Shown: positions 11,084 to 19,867, numbered from the stretch's first letter. The stretch is DNA of 64,000 nucleotides from an uncultured Lachnospiraceae bacterium (GCA_934320845.1 CAKRFU010000005.1:62001-126000); one strand, 5' to 3'. The notes: generated by a model not told the origin, from the sequence alone. Translations and numbers: made by a program.

Positions 11084-11111
11084 TATATATCAGTTTTTTA
11101 TTGACTGTCAA
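11084..11111 (-). promoter_or_regulatory. Probable sigma-A promoter of the leuB-serA operon
   Basis: On the minus strand TTGACA (11111-11106) is followed after 16 bases by TATATA (11089-11084), 98 bp before the leuB ATG and just past the dut stop. The leader contains a perfect hairpin (arms GGGTCAAAA/TTTTGACCC, 11044-11065) without a following T-run. No T-box elements were recognised. Confidence 0.55.
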
Positions 11112-11119
11112 GATAAGGC

Positions 11120-11554
11120 TCAGCGTTTTCCCGTACTCCCAAAACCTCCCCTGTCTGTTTCTTCAAGATGTTCTACATCATCAAAGTTTATCTCAGGCTG
11201 GTTTTTCATAATCCTGAACTGACATATTCTGTCATTTACATGAATAACAGTATCTCTTACGGCTAGAACCGGCATACGCCACATATCATTATCACCGCAA
11301 TAAGAACCGTCTATTACACCCATATGATTTGTCTGGATAACACCGAAGTTTTTAAACGTAGAACTTCTCGGTACTACATGAGCCTCATAGCCCTCAGGAA
11401 GTTTCATACCAACACCGAGTGGAATAAGTGCAAACTCTCCCTTTTTAAGTGTGACCTCCTCTGATGCACGAAGATCTATCCAGTCAGACTTTCCTCCGAT
11501 ATACTCAAGCTTGTCAATCTTGTCCGAAAAATATTTTATTTTTATCGTTTCCAT
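11120..11554 (-). CDS. dut: dUTP diphosphatase
   Basis: Trimeric dUTPase that hydrolyses dUTP to dUMP. Conserved motifs in order: DLRASEEV (motif 1), [13 protein letters not shown] (2), [12 protein letters not shown] (3, with catalytic Asp), RICQFRIM (4), and a C-terminal Gly-rich arm [10 protein letters not shown] (5). 144 residues from ATG 11554, chosen for its GGAGG site; an in-frame ATG four codons earlier lacks one. Confidence 0.93.
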   Translation of the reverse strand: METIKIKYFSDKIDKLEYIGGKSDWIDLRASEEVTLKKGEFALIPLGVGMKLPEGYEAHVVPRSSTFKNFGVIQTNHMGVIDGSYCGDNDMWRMPVLAVRDTVIHVNDRICQFRIMKNQPEINFDDVEHLEETDRGGFGSTGKR

Positions 11555-11591
11555 AATTTCCTCCATTTTAAAAAATTATATCTATTATAAA

Positions 11592-12092
11592 TTATAATAA
11601 TCTGTAGCCATCCTTTTCCTCAATAATGTGAATAATCTTTCTTTCATTGAGTATCTTTTCAATATTATCTTTTATAAATTCCGGCTTGATATTACTCGTC
11701 CGAATTTCATCTATCGGCAGCCACACCAATTTTTCTCCATCATCTGTCACACTTTTGCATAGACTAATATCTTCATCAACAATTTTCATATGATAATAAA
11801 ATTCTATGGTATGGCAGTCAAGTCCGTAAATATTGCCACCAAAGCCTTTAAAAATGTTTTCACATACAACTGCAATAGATTGTGCTTCTGCGTGAATCCC
11901 TGCTTCTTCAAAAACTTCTCTTTCAATACAGGCATCCGATGTTTCGCCCAAATGAACCCCACCGCCGATCATATAATAATAATCACCGGCAGCACATTGA
12001 ACAAAAAGCATTTTATCATCGTGCAGTAAAATTCCTCCTGTACGGTATCTGAACCAGTTTTTTCCCTTTGTAAATCCACAATCGTGTTTCAT
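11592..12092 (-). CDS. Nudix hydrolase
   Basis: 166 residues with a recognisable Nudix box: GGGVHLGETSDACIEREVFEEAG fits GX5EX7REUXEEXGU (Gly, first Glu, REVFEE). The N-terminal half forms the usual beta strands (GGILLHDDKMLFVQ). The substrate is unknown: the family cleaves nucleoside diphosphates linked to other moieties. It lies 37 bp upstream of dut on the same strand, and both may act in nucleotide-pool cleaning, which is inference. Confidence 0.85.
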   Translation of the reverse strand: MKHDCGFTKGKNWFRYRTGGILLHDDKMLFVQCAAGDYYYMIGGGVHLGETSDACIEREVFEEAGIHAEAQSIAVVCENIFKGFGGNIYGLDCHTIEFYYHMKIVDEDISLCKSVTDDGEKLVWLPIDEIRTSNIKPEFIKDNIEKILNERKIIHIIEEKDGYRLL

Positions 12093-12307
12093 ATCTTTAT
12101 CTTCCTCATAAGTTTTTTATGATGCGGCTGTAAAAATCACATAACAAGACTTATTCAATCTTAATCTTGAAAATAACTGTTAAGCTATATGCCAAAATCT
12201 GAATTTTATTAAACATAACAACCAGCACACCATACCAGTTTATCACATTTTCATCTCCTGTGAATATATTTTAATAAACTTTTTTGTATCGATAGGAGCT
12301 ATTATAC

Positions 12308-12840
12308 ATGGACACCACGACAAACGGACAGACACCCGATATAAATGAGACACCCCTGCAGAATAATGATAACATAAGCAACAAAGGCTATTTTCAGGCA
12401 TTTGTAACAAGTTCTGTTTCAGGCAGACCCGTTGAAAATGCTTCGATTGAGATAACATACCCCGATTTTAACGATAATGTCATAGACAATCTGACTACAG
12501 ACTCATCCGGCAAAACACCTGTTATAACACTTAGAACACCACCTCTTCAATACAGCATGACACCGCTTAGCAATCAGCCATATTCAGTATATAATGTACT
12601 TGTGCGTGCACGGGGATATGAAGAAGTAGAAATATCAGGTACCGAAGTTCTCCCAGGCGAGACTTCCATTCAAAATATTGAGTTAATTCCTATTGATGAA
12701 AGCGAACCTGAGAGTGCGGAAGTATTTGTTATACCTCCACACACACTTTATGCCGAATATCCTCCTAAAATCCCTGAAGACGAAATCAAAGAAACAAACG
12801 AATCAGGTGAAGTTGTTCTCAGCCGCGTGGTAATCCCCGA
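12308..12840 (+). pseudogene. 5' fragment of a split gene (carboxypeptidase-regulatory-like domain protein)
   Basis: Plus-strand ORF with an AGGAG site. It encodes an Asn/Thr-rich start and then a beta-sandwich region of the carboxypeptidase-regulatory-like kind (GYFQAFVTSSVSGRPVENASIEI, VRARGYEEVEISG), ending in a Pro/Glu-rich linker. True coding ends at SRVVIP near 12840; the next 13 codons to the chance stop at 12880 are read from inserted DNA. The missing continuation (PEYVIVHDGPP...) lies at 17146-17233. Related Lachnospiraceae proteins, as I remember them, continue into a long C-terminal wall/spore-associated region, and I think this is a sporulation-type gene. Excision of both inserts would be needed to restore it. 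Confidence 0.75.
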
Positions 12841-13796
12841 TGGAGTGCGGTTTTGTTTGCATCCAAAAACTGCCTTTTAGAGATTATCGCAGGCACAGCA
12901 CCTTCGCAGCGTACCCACTCTTCTTTATCAAGTTTCAGACGCTTATCAATTTTATAATTTATTTTCTTTGTTTTGCCTTGTATCAAAACACCTGTATAAA
13001 TTTCATTTTTTAATATTCTCCTTACCGTATACGGTTGCCATAATGTGATTTCTGAACATTTAAAAGAAGTCTGGTACCTGCTCTTATTCATTTTTTTATA
13101 CATATACGGAGACAATATTTTTTCTTCATTAAATATCTTCACAATTTTTTCAGCGGAATATCCCACAATACGTAAATCAAATATGCGTCTCACTACATTA
13201 GCCGCAGCATCATCTATGACAAGTCTGTTCCTATCATCATCAGCCTTTTTATATCCATAGACAGCAAATGCTCCTATATATTTTCCGCTTTCCCTTTTTA
13301 CTTTCTGCGAATACCTTACTTTGCAAGATATATCTCTTGTATACGAATCATTTAACAGATTTAAAATAGGAATTGTTATTTTTCTTTCATGATAGCCGGC
13401 TTTTTCACTGTCATAACCATCTGCTACCGATATAACCCTGATATTTCTCATAGGAAAATAGTATTCAAGCAGTCTGCCCGTCTCGATATAATCTCTTCCA
13501 AGTCTTGACAAATCTTTAACTATAATGCACCTGACATTGCTTTTTTCAATCAATTCAAGCATATCTAAAAAGCCCGGTCTGTTAAAATTTGTACCTGTAT
13601 ATCCTTCATCAACAAACTCACCGACCTGTAACAGTCCTTTTTTATTAATGTATTGTTCAAGCAGCTTTCTTTGATTTCTGATACTGTCAGCAGAATTATT
13701 ATTGCTGTAAATATCTTTCAAAACTGCACTTTCAGTTAGCATGCTTTCTCTTGTAACATCATTTTTTGAAATCCTCAAATACGTTACACATTCCAT
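12819..13796 (-). CDS. Serine recombinase (resolvase/invertase superfamily), short form
   Basis: The N-terminal catalytic domain starts TYLRIS with the nucleophilic Ser, and includes DEGYTGTNFNRPGF and VKDLSRLGRDYIETG. A recombinase domain follows (YGYKKADDDRNRLVID to YTGVLIQGK). The zinc-ribbon and coiled-coil parts that follow in SpoIVCA or phiC31-type enzymes are absent: the protein stops shortly after IISKRQFLDANK. Its last six codons lie across the left junction in host DNA. The start at 13796 (or 13799) follows GGGAG. It probably made, or makes, the insertion of this element. Whether the short form is active is uncertain. Confidence 0.85.
   Translation of the reverse strand: MECVTYLRISKNDVTRESMLTESAVLKDIYSNNNSADSIRNQRKLLEQYINKKGLLQVGEFVDEGYTGTNFNRPGFLDMLELIEKSNVRCIIVKDLSRLGRDYIETGRLLEYYFPMRNIRVISVADGYDSEKAGYHERKITIPILNLLNDSYTRDISCKVRYSQKVKRESGKYIGAFAVYGYKKADDDRNRLVIDDAAANVVRRIFDLRIVGYSAEKIVKIFNEEKILSPYMYKKMNKSRYQTSFKCSEITLWQPYTVRRILKNEIYTGVLIQGKTKKINYKIDKRLKLDKEEWVRCEGAVPAIISKRQFLDANKTALHRGLPRG
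12835..12840 (+). repeat. Left copy of CCCCGA core (attL-like junction of element 1)
   Basis: CCCCGA here and at 17146-17151 bracket the 4.3-kb insert. Both copies are in the same codon phase (..C CCC GA.), so joining gives ATC CCC GAA TAT, read I-P-E-Y, across the boundary. Confidence 0.7.
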
Positions 13797-13929
13797 CATA
13801 ATCTCCCATAAAAAGAAATTTATATACAAAAAAAAGAGCCGCTAATTCACAACAGTCAGGTGCATTATCATCTGTTTCAAAAATATCACTCTCATTTGAA
13901 ATATCTTCAATAATATTCTTTTCTTCCAT
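13759..13929 (-). CDS. Small acidic protein upstream of the serine recombinase (56 aa)
   Basis: ATG 13929 with an AGGCGG-like site; it encodes an acidic first half (MEEKNIIEDISNESDIFE) and a hydrophobic, Cys-containing middle. It overlaps the recombinase start by 38 bp. No family recognised. Its place before a site-specific recombinase would suit a directionality factor, but there is no sequence evidence for that. Confidence 0.4.
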   Translation of the reverse strand: MEEKNIIEDISNESDIFETDDNAPDCCELAALFFVYKFLFMGDYDGMCNVFEDFKK

Positions 13930-14041
13930 CTGATTTACCGCCTGAAAGGCTCTAAAATATAGGCTCTTTATATATTATTTTTATTATTTCTGTTTATGCA
14001 AAAAGATAACAAAAATTAGTAAAACAAATTTGGGATATTCA

Positions 14042-14962
14042 TTACTCAGCAAAATCTTCAACAAATCTCTTTACTTCATCCCATGCTTTTTTAGACTCTT
14101 CAAGTTTATCAAGTCCCATCTGAAAAACATGAAACATTTCTTCATATATTGTAATGTTTGTTTTACATCCTGCTTCTCTGGCTTTTCTCTCGGCAGATAT
14201 TGAATCACTTAAAAGCATCTCAATACCACCGACCTGAAAAAGCATGGGCGGAAGCTTTGAAAAATCACCGAACAGAGGCGATATATAAGGTTCTTTCGGC
14301 GAATGTCCTCCAAGATATTCCCCACTGTATATCATACTCTCTCTCGTATTTCCAAACATAGGATCAAGTGTGTAATTTTCTTCATAAGATACTCCTGATG
14401 CCGTAAGATCCGTCCAGGGTGACATCAGTACAAATCCTGCCGGAAGCGGCATATCATTGTCTCTTAAAAACTGACCCAGCGCAAGACTAAGGCCGCCGCC
14501 TGCTGAATCTCCCGCAACAATTATATCTTTCCCTTCATATCCTGTTGCAAGAAGCCATTTATACGCCGCTGCTGCATCTTCAAGAGCCGCCGGAAACGGA
14601 TTTTTCGGCGCAACTCTGTAATCTATCGACAATGTTTTTATCCCGCCACGCATATCACAATATTCTTTTGCAAAGTTTCTGTATACATTTCTCATTTTGC
14701 CAATATAACCGCCACCGTGAAGCTGCAGCACAACAAATCTGCTGTTTATATTCTCAGGAGACAGCAGTTCCATCTCAAACCGTTTCATACTGATTTTTGT
14801 AATCTTATAGCCATCAGGACAATGCCATGGCGGCTCCACCAATCTTCTTCTTATGGTTCCCTTTTTTATCGCCGGGCCTATTATAAAACCTGATGAAACC
14901 AGATTTATTATATTTCTTACAATTTTTGCACGTAAACTTATATTATCAATTTCTTTTATCAT
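14042..14962 (-). CDS. Alpha/beta hydrolase (HSL-type esterase/lipase)
   Basis: 307 residues. Hormone-sensitive-lipase family marks: oxyanion-hole HGGGYIGKM, nucleophile elbow GDSAGGGLS, catalytic Asp in DSISAERKAREAG or nearby, and catalytic His in EEMFHVFQMG. No signal peptide, so probably cytoplasmic. The next two genes upstream on the same strand are the zinc-ribbon membrane protein and the acyltransferase, suggesting a small ester or lipid-modifying operon. Substrate unknown. Confidence 0.88.
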   Translation of the reverse strand: MIKEIDNISLRAKIVRNIINLVSSGFIIGPAIKKGTIRRRLVEPPWHCPDGYKITKISMKRFEMELLSPENINSRFVVLQLHGGGYIGKMRNVYRNFAKEYCDMRGGIKTLSIDYRVAPKNPFPAALEDAAAAYKWLLATGYEGKDIIVAGDSAGGGLSLALGQFLRDNDMPLPAGFVLMSPWTDLTASGVSYEENYTLDPMFGNTRESMIYSGEYLGGHSPKEPYISPLFGDFSKLPPMLFQVGGIEMLLSDSISAERKAREAGCKTNITIYEEMFHVFQMGLDKLEESKKAWDEVKRFVEDFAE

Positions 14963-14981
14963 TACCAACCTCTCATCAGCA

Positions 14982-15647
14982 TTAAATATAAAATTTGCGC
15001 TTTAACTCATTTCTTGCCTTTCTGTCTCCAATAACTACACTTGAAGTAAAGAGTATAAGGGAAACCAAAAAACTTATCCACGGCAGAACCGGACTTTGAA
15101 GTACCTTCGTAAAATAGAGTATCATCTGGACTATTCCGAGTATAACACAAAATATCTGAAGCAGCAGATAACTCTCCCAGTTCTGCCTGTTTATTATCAT
15201 GCATATTATGATTATCACATCAAGTGCAAGCACAATCACGGGCATCCCTACACCTAATGACCAACCCTTATATCCAAGCACAAAATCAACAAGCATGATA
15301 TAAAATAAGGCTCCCAAAAATCCCACATACATCTTTTTGATATGACCATAATGGTCATTTATTATGAAATGAAGCATCAAAATAAGATATAGGATTGCAC
15401 CTCCTGATATTTCAGACCATTTAACTCCGCTAAAATTATAATAATTTATGACAACAAAAACTATCTCCAAAACAATTGCAAAATACGAAAAGATACTTAC
15501 TATTCTTCTAAGTATCTTTGTTTTCTGTCTCACATCGGGATATGTGTTTTCGTTATGCTTATCATCACCCGATAGAACCATATCACACATGGGACATACC
15601 TTTGTTTTGTCTTTTATTTTTATTCCACAGTTTTTACATTCAATCAT
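14982..15647 (-). CDS. Zinc-ribbon membrane protein (DUF6320-like)
   Basis: 221 residues. N-terminal zinc ribbon with two CxxC pairs (ECKNCGIKIKDKTKVCPMC), then six or so hydrophobic helices from about residue 50 to 210 and a basic tail. The start overlaps the end of the acyltransferase gene by 8 bp, so the pair is probably co-translated. I recall such proteins being paired with condensation-type alcohol acetyltransferases in Firmicutes; the exact function is unknown. Confidence 0.75.
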   Translation of the reverse strand: MIECKNCGIKIKDKTKVCPMCDMVLSGDDKHNENTYPDVRQKTKILRRIVSIFSYFAIVLEIVFVVINYYNFSGVKWSEISGGAILYLILMLHFIINDHYGHIKKMYVGFLGALFYIMLVDFVLGYKGWSLGVGMPVIVLALDVIIIICMIINRQNWESYLLLQIFCVILGIVQMILYFTKVLQSPVLPWISFLVSLILFTSSVVIGDRKARNELKRKFYI

Positions 15648-16923
15648 AATACACCCCATTACTTTCTATTTCTACATCAATGCCATCTTCAACTATTTTT
15701 CTGAAAAATCTTCTTTGTATAGACGTGTCTCTTAAAATTGATGTAAATGTAAATACCATCGTATCGCCGTAGGAGCATATTGCACCTTTTATATTCTGCC
15801 CGGCAGATACTGATATCATTGCATGAAAACTCTTTATATATGGTGAATACTCCTTATCCGTCTTTATGTTTCCGATATTTGTAACAGTTGAAGTATTTGC
15901 TTTTGCAGATGAAAGATAAACTAATTTCATTGCTATTTTTTTTATAAAAAACGGGATGGAACGTAAAAGAATGTTTTTCTGATTTGATACATTATAAGAA
16001 AACAATTCTTCTAGATGCTCTTTTACTATCTGACCTCGCAAACTTTTTTTAATAATTTCAGCAATCTCCTCAAAAGAATACTCTTCATTTTCCGGTTTAA
16101 ATATCGCACTTACCATGACAAAAAAATTTCTCGTTGTCATTGAATCAAAATAAGGTCTTAAATTTACCGGCACGGCACATACGATAGGTTTATCAGATTT
16201 CATTCTTTTAAGATATTCAACATAAATGCTATATATAAATACTATGACAAAATATTCATTTATGCTTACGTCATATTTGACTGTTGCCTCTTTTATCTGC
16301 TTTACACTCATATAGCCGTGAATTACGCCGAATTCACCTCTTGAAAGTTTCTCACCTTTTATTTCAACAGCTCTCTTTGTAGCATATCCTTTTGCATGGC
16401 TCTTCTTATAATTTTTGACATAACTGTCTTCTGTATTTAATGACGTGTAATCTGAAAGTCTGTCCTTCTTTACCGCAGCTATCTCCGGGTATTTTAGTCT
16501 CAGATACTGATAAGTAACTTCTCTCAAAAAATTTATGCCGCCCATACCATCCGCAAGAACGTGAAACACTTCAAGATTTATCCTTTTCCTATAGTAGGTA
16601 ATTCTGAACAGATAGTTATTATTACTGTATGGTTCAATATATCTGCATGGAAAATCATGCTCTTTTACAACTTTAGGTGCAGGCTTATTATTCGTCTCAA
16701 AATAATACCAAAATATGCCTTTCTGCATGCACACATTAAATGTGTCAAAACCCGGAAGCACCATATCCAGTGCTTTTTGCAAAAGCACTGCATCAACATC
16801 CTCAGTAAGATTGACAGATATACGATACACATTTGTCGTTTCTTCTGATGCTATTGCCGGGAAAAGCACTGCTGTATTGTCAAGTTTCTCCCAATTTTTG
16901 TTTTTATGTTTACGCTTTCTCAT
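15640..16923 (-). CDS. Condensation-domain-like acyltransferase
   Basis: 427 residues. FHVLADGMGGINFL fits the HHxxxDG active-site motif of the chloramphenicol-acetyltransferase/condensation superfamily with the first His replaced by Phe (F-H-V-L-A-D-G). The C-terminal segment FTFTSILRD resembles the DFGWG-like bridging strand. Alcohol O-acetyltransferase/PapA5-type proteins have this size. The tight coupling to the zinc-ribbon membrane protein and the esterase suggests formation and turnover of an ester; that is inference. A GGGGA site precedes ATG 16923. Confidence 0.75.
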   Translation of the reverse strand: MRKRKHKNKNWEKLDNTAVLFPAIASEETTNVYRISVNLTEDVDAVLLQKALDMVLPGFDTFNVCMQKGIFWYYFETNNKPAPKVVKEHDFPCRYIEPYSNNNYLFRITYYRKRINLEVFHVLADGMGGINFLREVTYQYLRLKYPEIAAVKKDRLSDYTSLNTEDSYVKNYKKSHAKGYATKRAVEIKGEKLSRGEFGVIHGYMSVKQIKEATVKYDVSINEYFVIVFIYSIYVEYLKRMKSDKPIVCAVPVNLRPYFDSMTTRNFFVMVSAIFKPENEEYSFEEIAEIIKKSLRGQIVKEHLEELFSYNVSNQKNILLRSIPFFIKKIAMKLVYLSSAKANTSTVTNIGNIKTDKEYSPYIKSFHAMISVSAGQNIKGAICSYGDTMVFTFTSILRDTSIQRRFFRKIVEDGIDVEIESNGVYYD

Positions 16924-17013
16924 AAACTGTCCCCATTCTTAGTTACTATTGAAATAATCCCACAGAAATAATTCCAATTTTTACGAAACTTAATAAAGTT
17001 TCTTTAGATGTTT

Positions 17014-17073
17014 GGGTCAAGCCACCAGATAGCAATTTGTATGTAAACATACATTGCTATCTGCTTTTGACCC
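17014..17073. repeat. Long imperfect inverted repeat near the right end of element 1
   Basis: Arms GGGTCAA/TTGACCC enclose a second, strong stem (AGATAGCAAT/ATTGCTATCT, then GTATGT/ACATAC). It lies in the 200-bp gene-free stretch between the acyltransferase and the right junction. It could be a terminator-like structure or a recombinase-end structure. Nothing else was seen in this stretch. Confidence 0.5.
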
Positions 17074-17145
17074 TTGCATATATCATATACTATCTAACTT
17101 TATTTTTAAAGGGTAAATACGATTGAATTATTTTCGCACACACTC

Positions 17146-17151
17146 CCCCGA
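17146..17151 (+). repeat. Right copy of CCCCGA core (attR-like junction of element 1)
   Basis: Second copy of the 6-bp core, in frame with the host-gene fragment that follows; see 12835-12840. Confidence 0.7.
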
Positions 17152-17233
17152 ATATGTTATCGTGCACGACGGACCTCCTTCTGACAGCCGTGCCAAAGAT
17201 TATTACGTAACATACAAAGATTACATAAAAAAC
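17146..17233 (+). pseudogene. Middle fragment of the split gene
   Basis: Encodes PEYVIVHDGPPSDSRAK followed by DYYVTYKDYIKN, which continues directly from SRVVIP of the 12308-12840 fragment. After the Lys-Asn at about 17233 the reading becomes unrelated to the family as I know it and reaches a stop at 17311, marking the left end of the prophage. The rest of the gene should lie beyond the right end of the prophage, outside this window. It has no start codon of its own that would make a sensible protein. Confidence 0.7.
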
Positions 17234-17307
17234 AATTTCATTTATCCCTTTATTTCAGGGCATTGTCATGCTTTCAATTTTCGCACTACACCATTTACTA
17301 CACCATT

Positions 17308-18426
17308 TTAAATAACAGACGCCAAAATATGTTCAATACGCTCCATTTCCTTGATCTTTTCGTCATCAGTTGTATGGACATATCTATTCATTGTCATAGA
17401 TATGTTTGAGTGTCCTAAAATAGCTTGCAAAGTCTTAGGCTTCATTCCAGCCTCAATGCACCTGGTAGCAAAAGTATGCCTTAGTGAATGCATAGAGATT
17501 GGATAGATTCCATTTTTTTTGCAGATATACGATAATGTTCTGGAATAATTCTGACAAGAAACCAGCTTCCCGTTATCTCCAACAAAAACATATTTTGAAT
17601 TTTCAATATTGACAACTTTCTTTGTTTTCTGTTCCTTTAAAATATGTAATGCTACACTTGTCAATGGAATGTCTCTTATAGAACTTTTTGTTTTGGGCGG
17701 ATTTACTACCACAGTACCATCGCAGGAAACAACTGTTGCCGTCTTATTGATAAAAATTTTTTTACCATCAAAATCAACATCATCCCATGTAAGAGCAATC
17801 ATCTCACCGCACCTGAGTCCGGTATTTAAAACAAATAAATACTGATTTCTAAAACGATATCCGTCCAAAACAGATATCAATTCATTTTGTTCCTGCATTG
17901 TCAATGCCCTTCCGAGATTTTCTTCTTTTCCACCAATCGGCTTAACTTTTCTGGTAACAGGATTAAATGCTATGATTTCATTATCAATGGCATAATCAAA
18001 CAATATTTTCATAAGAGAACGCGTCTGATTCATTGTGGATTTTGAATACTTTCCCTGCATTGATAACATAACATTCTGACAATGAATCGTTCTTATCTCA
18101 GTAACAAGCATACTTCCTATTATTGGCTTGATATCATTTTCATATCGATTTTTTCTAGCCTCTATAGTATTGTATCTAAAAGATGCTTCATTCATTTCAA
18201 TCCATATCTCAAACCAGGCATCTAACGACATATTTTCAATATTACTTATATCTGAATGTTTATCCTGATATATGGCATCTGCGAGCCATTGACGACATTC
18301 CTGAAGCTTTTTAAAATATTTCTGCTGTCGTTTTCCATACTTGTCAACAAATCTTCCTGAATATAGACCATCTTTTCTCTGACTGATACCAATACCAAGT
18401 TCTTTTCCTCTTATATCCTTTCCCAT
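17308..18426 (-). CDS. int: Tyrosine integrase
   Basis: 372 residues of the Tn916/phage-integrase type: N-terminal AP2-like arm-binding domain (YSGRFVDKYGKRQQKYFKKLQECRQWL), SAM-like core-binding domain (residues about 65-155), and a catalytic domain with Arg in TGLRCGEMIALTW, HSLRHTFATRC (H-x-x-R), and Tyr in MNRYVHTTDD. It lies directly inside the left end of the prophage, as expected for attL-proximal int. It would catalyse insertion into, and excision from, the split host gene. Confidence 0.96.
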   Translation of the reverse strand: MGKDIRGKELGIGISQRKDGLYSGRFVDKYGKRQQKYFKKLQECRQWLADAIYQDKHSDISNIENMSLDAWFEIWIEMNEASFRYNTIEARKNRYENDIKPIIGSMLVTEIRTIHCQNVMLSMQGKYSKSTMNQTRSLMKILFDYAIDNEIIAFNPVTRKVKPIGGKEENLGRALTMQEQNELISVLDGYRFRNQYLFVLNTGLRCGEMIALTWDDVDFDGKKIFINKTATVVSCDGTVVVNPPKTKSSIRDIPLTSVALHILKEQKTKKVVNIENSKYVFVGDNGKLVSCQNYSRTLSYICKKNGIYPISMHSLRHTFATRCIEAGMKPKTLQAILGHSNISMTMNRYVHTTDDEKIKEMERIEHILASVI

Positions 18427-18515
18427 AATGCTGCTCCTTTCTTACAAAAGAAGCCTTGATACAATAACAATACTGTGATGTTACTATAAAAAGGCTTAAA
18501 ATACAATATAACTCG

Positions 18516-18728
18516 TTATATCTCTACATTCTTTTCTATAAATTCCTCGAACTGCTTTCTCTTTATCAAACGCTTTTTTCCTATGTAAATTACAAAATTA
18601 CATCTTGGATTTCTCATTAGTTCATCAATTTTATTTATCCCTATGTTACTATATGCCGCGGCTTCCTCTTTTGTGATTGTCACTTTTTTCCACACAGGAA
18701 TTTCTATATTTTTACTCAATTCAATCAC
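18516..18728 (-). CDS. xis: Excisionase, Tn916 Xis-like
   Basis: 70 residues. The pattern IPVWKKVTITKEEAAAYSNIG, then a basic wing (GKKRLIKRKQFEEFIEK), matches the winged-helix excisionases of Tn916 and related elements. It lies 90 bp upstream of int on the same strand, the usual order. It would bias the integrase towards excision. Confidence 0.85.
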   Translation of the reverse strand: MIELSKNIEIPVWKKVTITKEEAAAYSNIGINKIDELMRNPRCNFVIYIGKKRLIKRKQFEEFIEKNVEI

Positions 18729-18752
18729 CTTATTCTCTTTCTTATATAATAT

Positions 18753-18992
18753 TTATCTTCCGCCAATCTTAGACCTGCGCTCTATTTCAGCAATCAGCTC
18801 TACAACCATCTTTAGTGCAAATGGTTCAAATATTTTATTGCTCTCATATTTTTTATGTAATGCCATGCACTCTCTCGTTAAACCATACCAAAACTCAACA
18901 GCCTGTTTGCTTTCATTTTCCTTTGCCGGTGGATTCCAATATTTTATAAGTATCTTCCACCATTCCTGAAAGAATTTTAATTCATCATCCAT
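18753..18992 (-). CDS. Hypothetical phage protein (79 aa)
   Basis: Small, helical, Trp- and Lys-rich protein (EWWKILIKYWNPPAKENESK). No recognised domain. It lies between xis and the 120-residue protein in the early-gene run, with a spaced AGGAG-type site. Confidence 0.7.
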   Translation of the reverse strand: MDDELKFFQEWWKILIKYWNPPAKENESKQAVEFWYGLTRECMALHKKYESNKIFEPFALKMVVELIAEIERRSKIGGR

Positions 18993-19006
18993 ATAGCTTG
19001 CCCTCC

Positions 19007-19369
19007 TTACTTACCTAACTGCTCCTTTAACCGCTCTGCAATCTTTTTAATATCCAGTATTCGCATTCCAAATCGCTGGCACATTATATCTTGTTCGCAA
19101 GCATTAACAAAATCATCAATAGAATCTTTATATCCTCTGACAAACGCTTCTTGTACGGTTATATAATAAGTACACTCGTCACATTTCTTTTCCTTTTCAA
19201 TTCGTAACTGTTTTAGTTCTTCCAACCACTCAGCAAGCTGTTCCTGCTCTCCTGCAATTCTCAAAAGATGTTTATTCTTTTCTTTTAGTGATGAATTGTT
19301 ATATATTTCTCTTTTGATATTAGCAACTCTCTTATATTCCTTTATTACCTCATCAATAGTTTTTCCCAT
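19007..19369 (-). CDS. Hypothetical phage protein, coiled-coil (120 aa)
   Basis: Start ATG 19369, after GGAAAGGAA. Predicted mostly helical and charged (EYKRVANIKREIYNN, LEELKQLRIEKEKKCDEC), with a CxxC. It overlaps the 3' end of the YopX-type gene by 17 bp, so the two are probably coupled. Function unknown. Confidence 0.65.
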   Translation of the reverse strand: MGKTIDEVIKEYKRVANIKREIYNNSSLKEKNKHLLRIAGEQEQLAEWLEELKQLRIEKEKKCDECTYYITVQEAFVRGYKDSIDDFVNACEQDIMCQRFGMRILDIKKIAERLKEQLGK

Positions 19370-19859
19370 TGTTATTCCTTTCCCAGCACAACTCAGGATT
19401 ATCAAATGCATTGCCGACAACCTCTGCATCAACCATATTTATCCAATAACCTAAATCTTTTCTGTATCTTTTAGTATACTTGCCTGACCAGTCTACATAA
19501 AATCCGACATGTTCAGTTTTAGTGCTATCAAAGCAACTCTGATAACTGCCGTATTTGATTTGTGCGCAAACATCACTAAATAAGTCTTTTATAATGTCAC
19601 TCTCCCAAATCAGTTTGCCGTTCTTATCTTTTAAGCCTGTACATCGGCAGATTGTAGATTCATCTACTTCGATTGCATATATGTCTGCACTCCACATCTC
19701 ATTAGCTAGATAATGTACTCTAAGTAGATTATCCTCGTCTTCAATAAGCATCATACACTTATTCTCTATATACATTATCGTGCCAGTAACCCATTGTTCA
19801 TCTTTTGGTAATTCCTGCCAGTTCTTCTTCTTTGCCTTAAATAAATATCTATCTTCCAT
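19353..19859 (-). CDS. YopX-family phage protein (copy 1)
   Basis: 168 residues starting EDRYLFKAKKK. It contains the family core CRCTGLKDKNGKLIWESDII and ends with the EVVGNAFDNPEL strand typical of YopX (PF09643). The role of YopX is unknown; it forms multimers and is common in Firmicutes prophages. A second copy is at 22853. Confidence 0.85.
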   Translation of the reverse strand: MEDRYLFKAKKKNWQELPKDEQWVTGTIMYIENKCMMLIEDEDNLLRVHYLANEMWSADIYAIEVDESTICRCTGLKDKNGKLIWESDIIKDLFSDVCAQIKYGSYQSCFDSTKTEHVGFYVDWSGKYTKRYRKDLGYWINMVDAEVVGNAFDNPELCWERNNNGKNY

Positions 19860-19867
19860 AACTTCTC

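Larger units (their letters stand above)
12841..17151. mobile_element. 4.3-kb serine-recombinase element inserted in the split gene
   Basis: Bounded by the two CCCCGA copies and containing, all on the minus strand, an acyltransferase, a zinc-ribbon membrane protein, an alpha/beta hydrolase, a small acidic ORF and a serine recombinase at the left end. The gene it interrupts reads through in frame if one core copy and the element are removed. Boundaries were inferred from the protein continuity of the two host fragments, not from a comparison with an empty site. Confidence 0.7.

Noticed and set aside
10987-11119. T-box or other riboswitch before leuB
   Set aside because: Only about 97 nt of leader with a simple perfect hairpin; none of the T-box conserved elements are present.
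12841-12880. C-terminal end of the 12308 protein as a normal stop
   Set aside because: The last 13 codons are antisense to the serine recombinase and do not fit the protein; the natural continuation is found at 17146.
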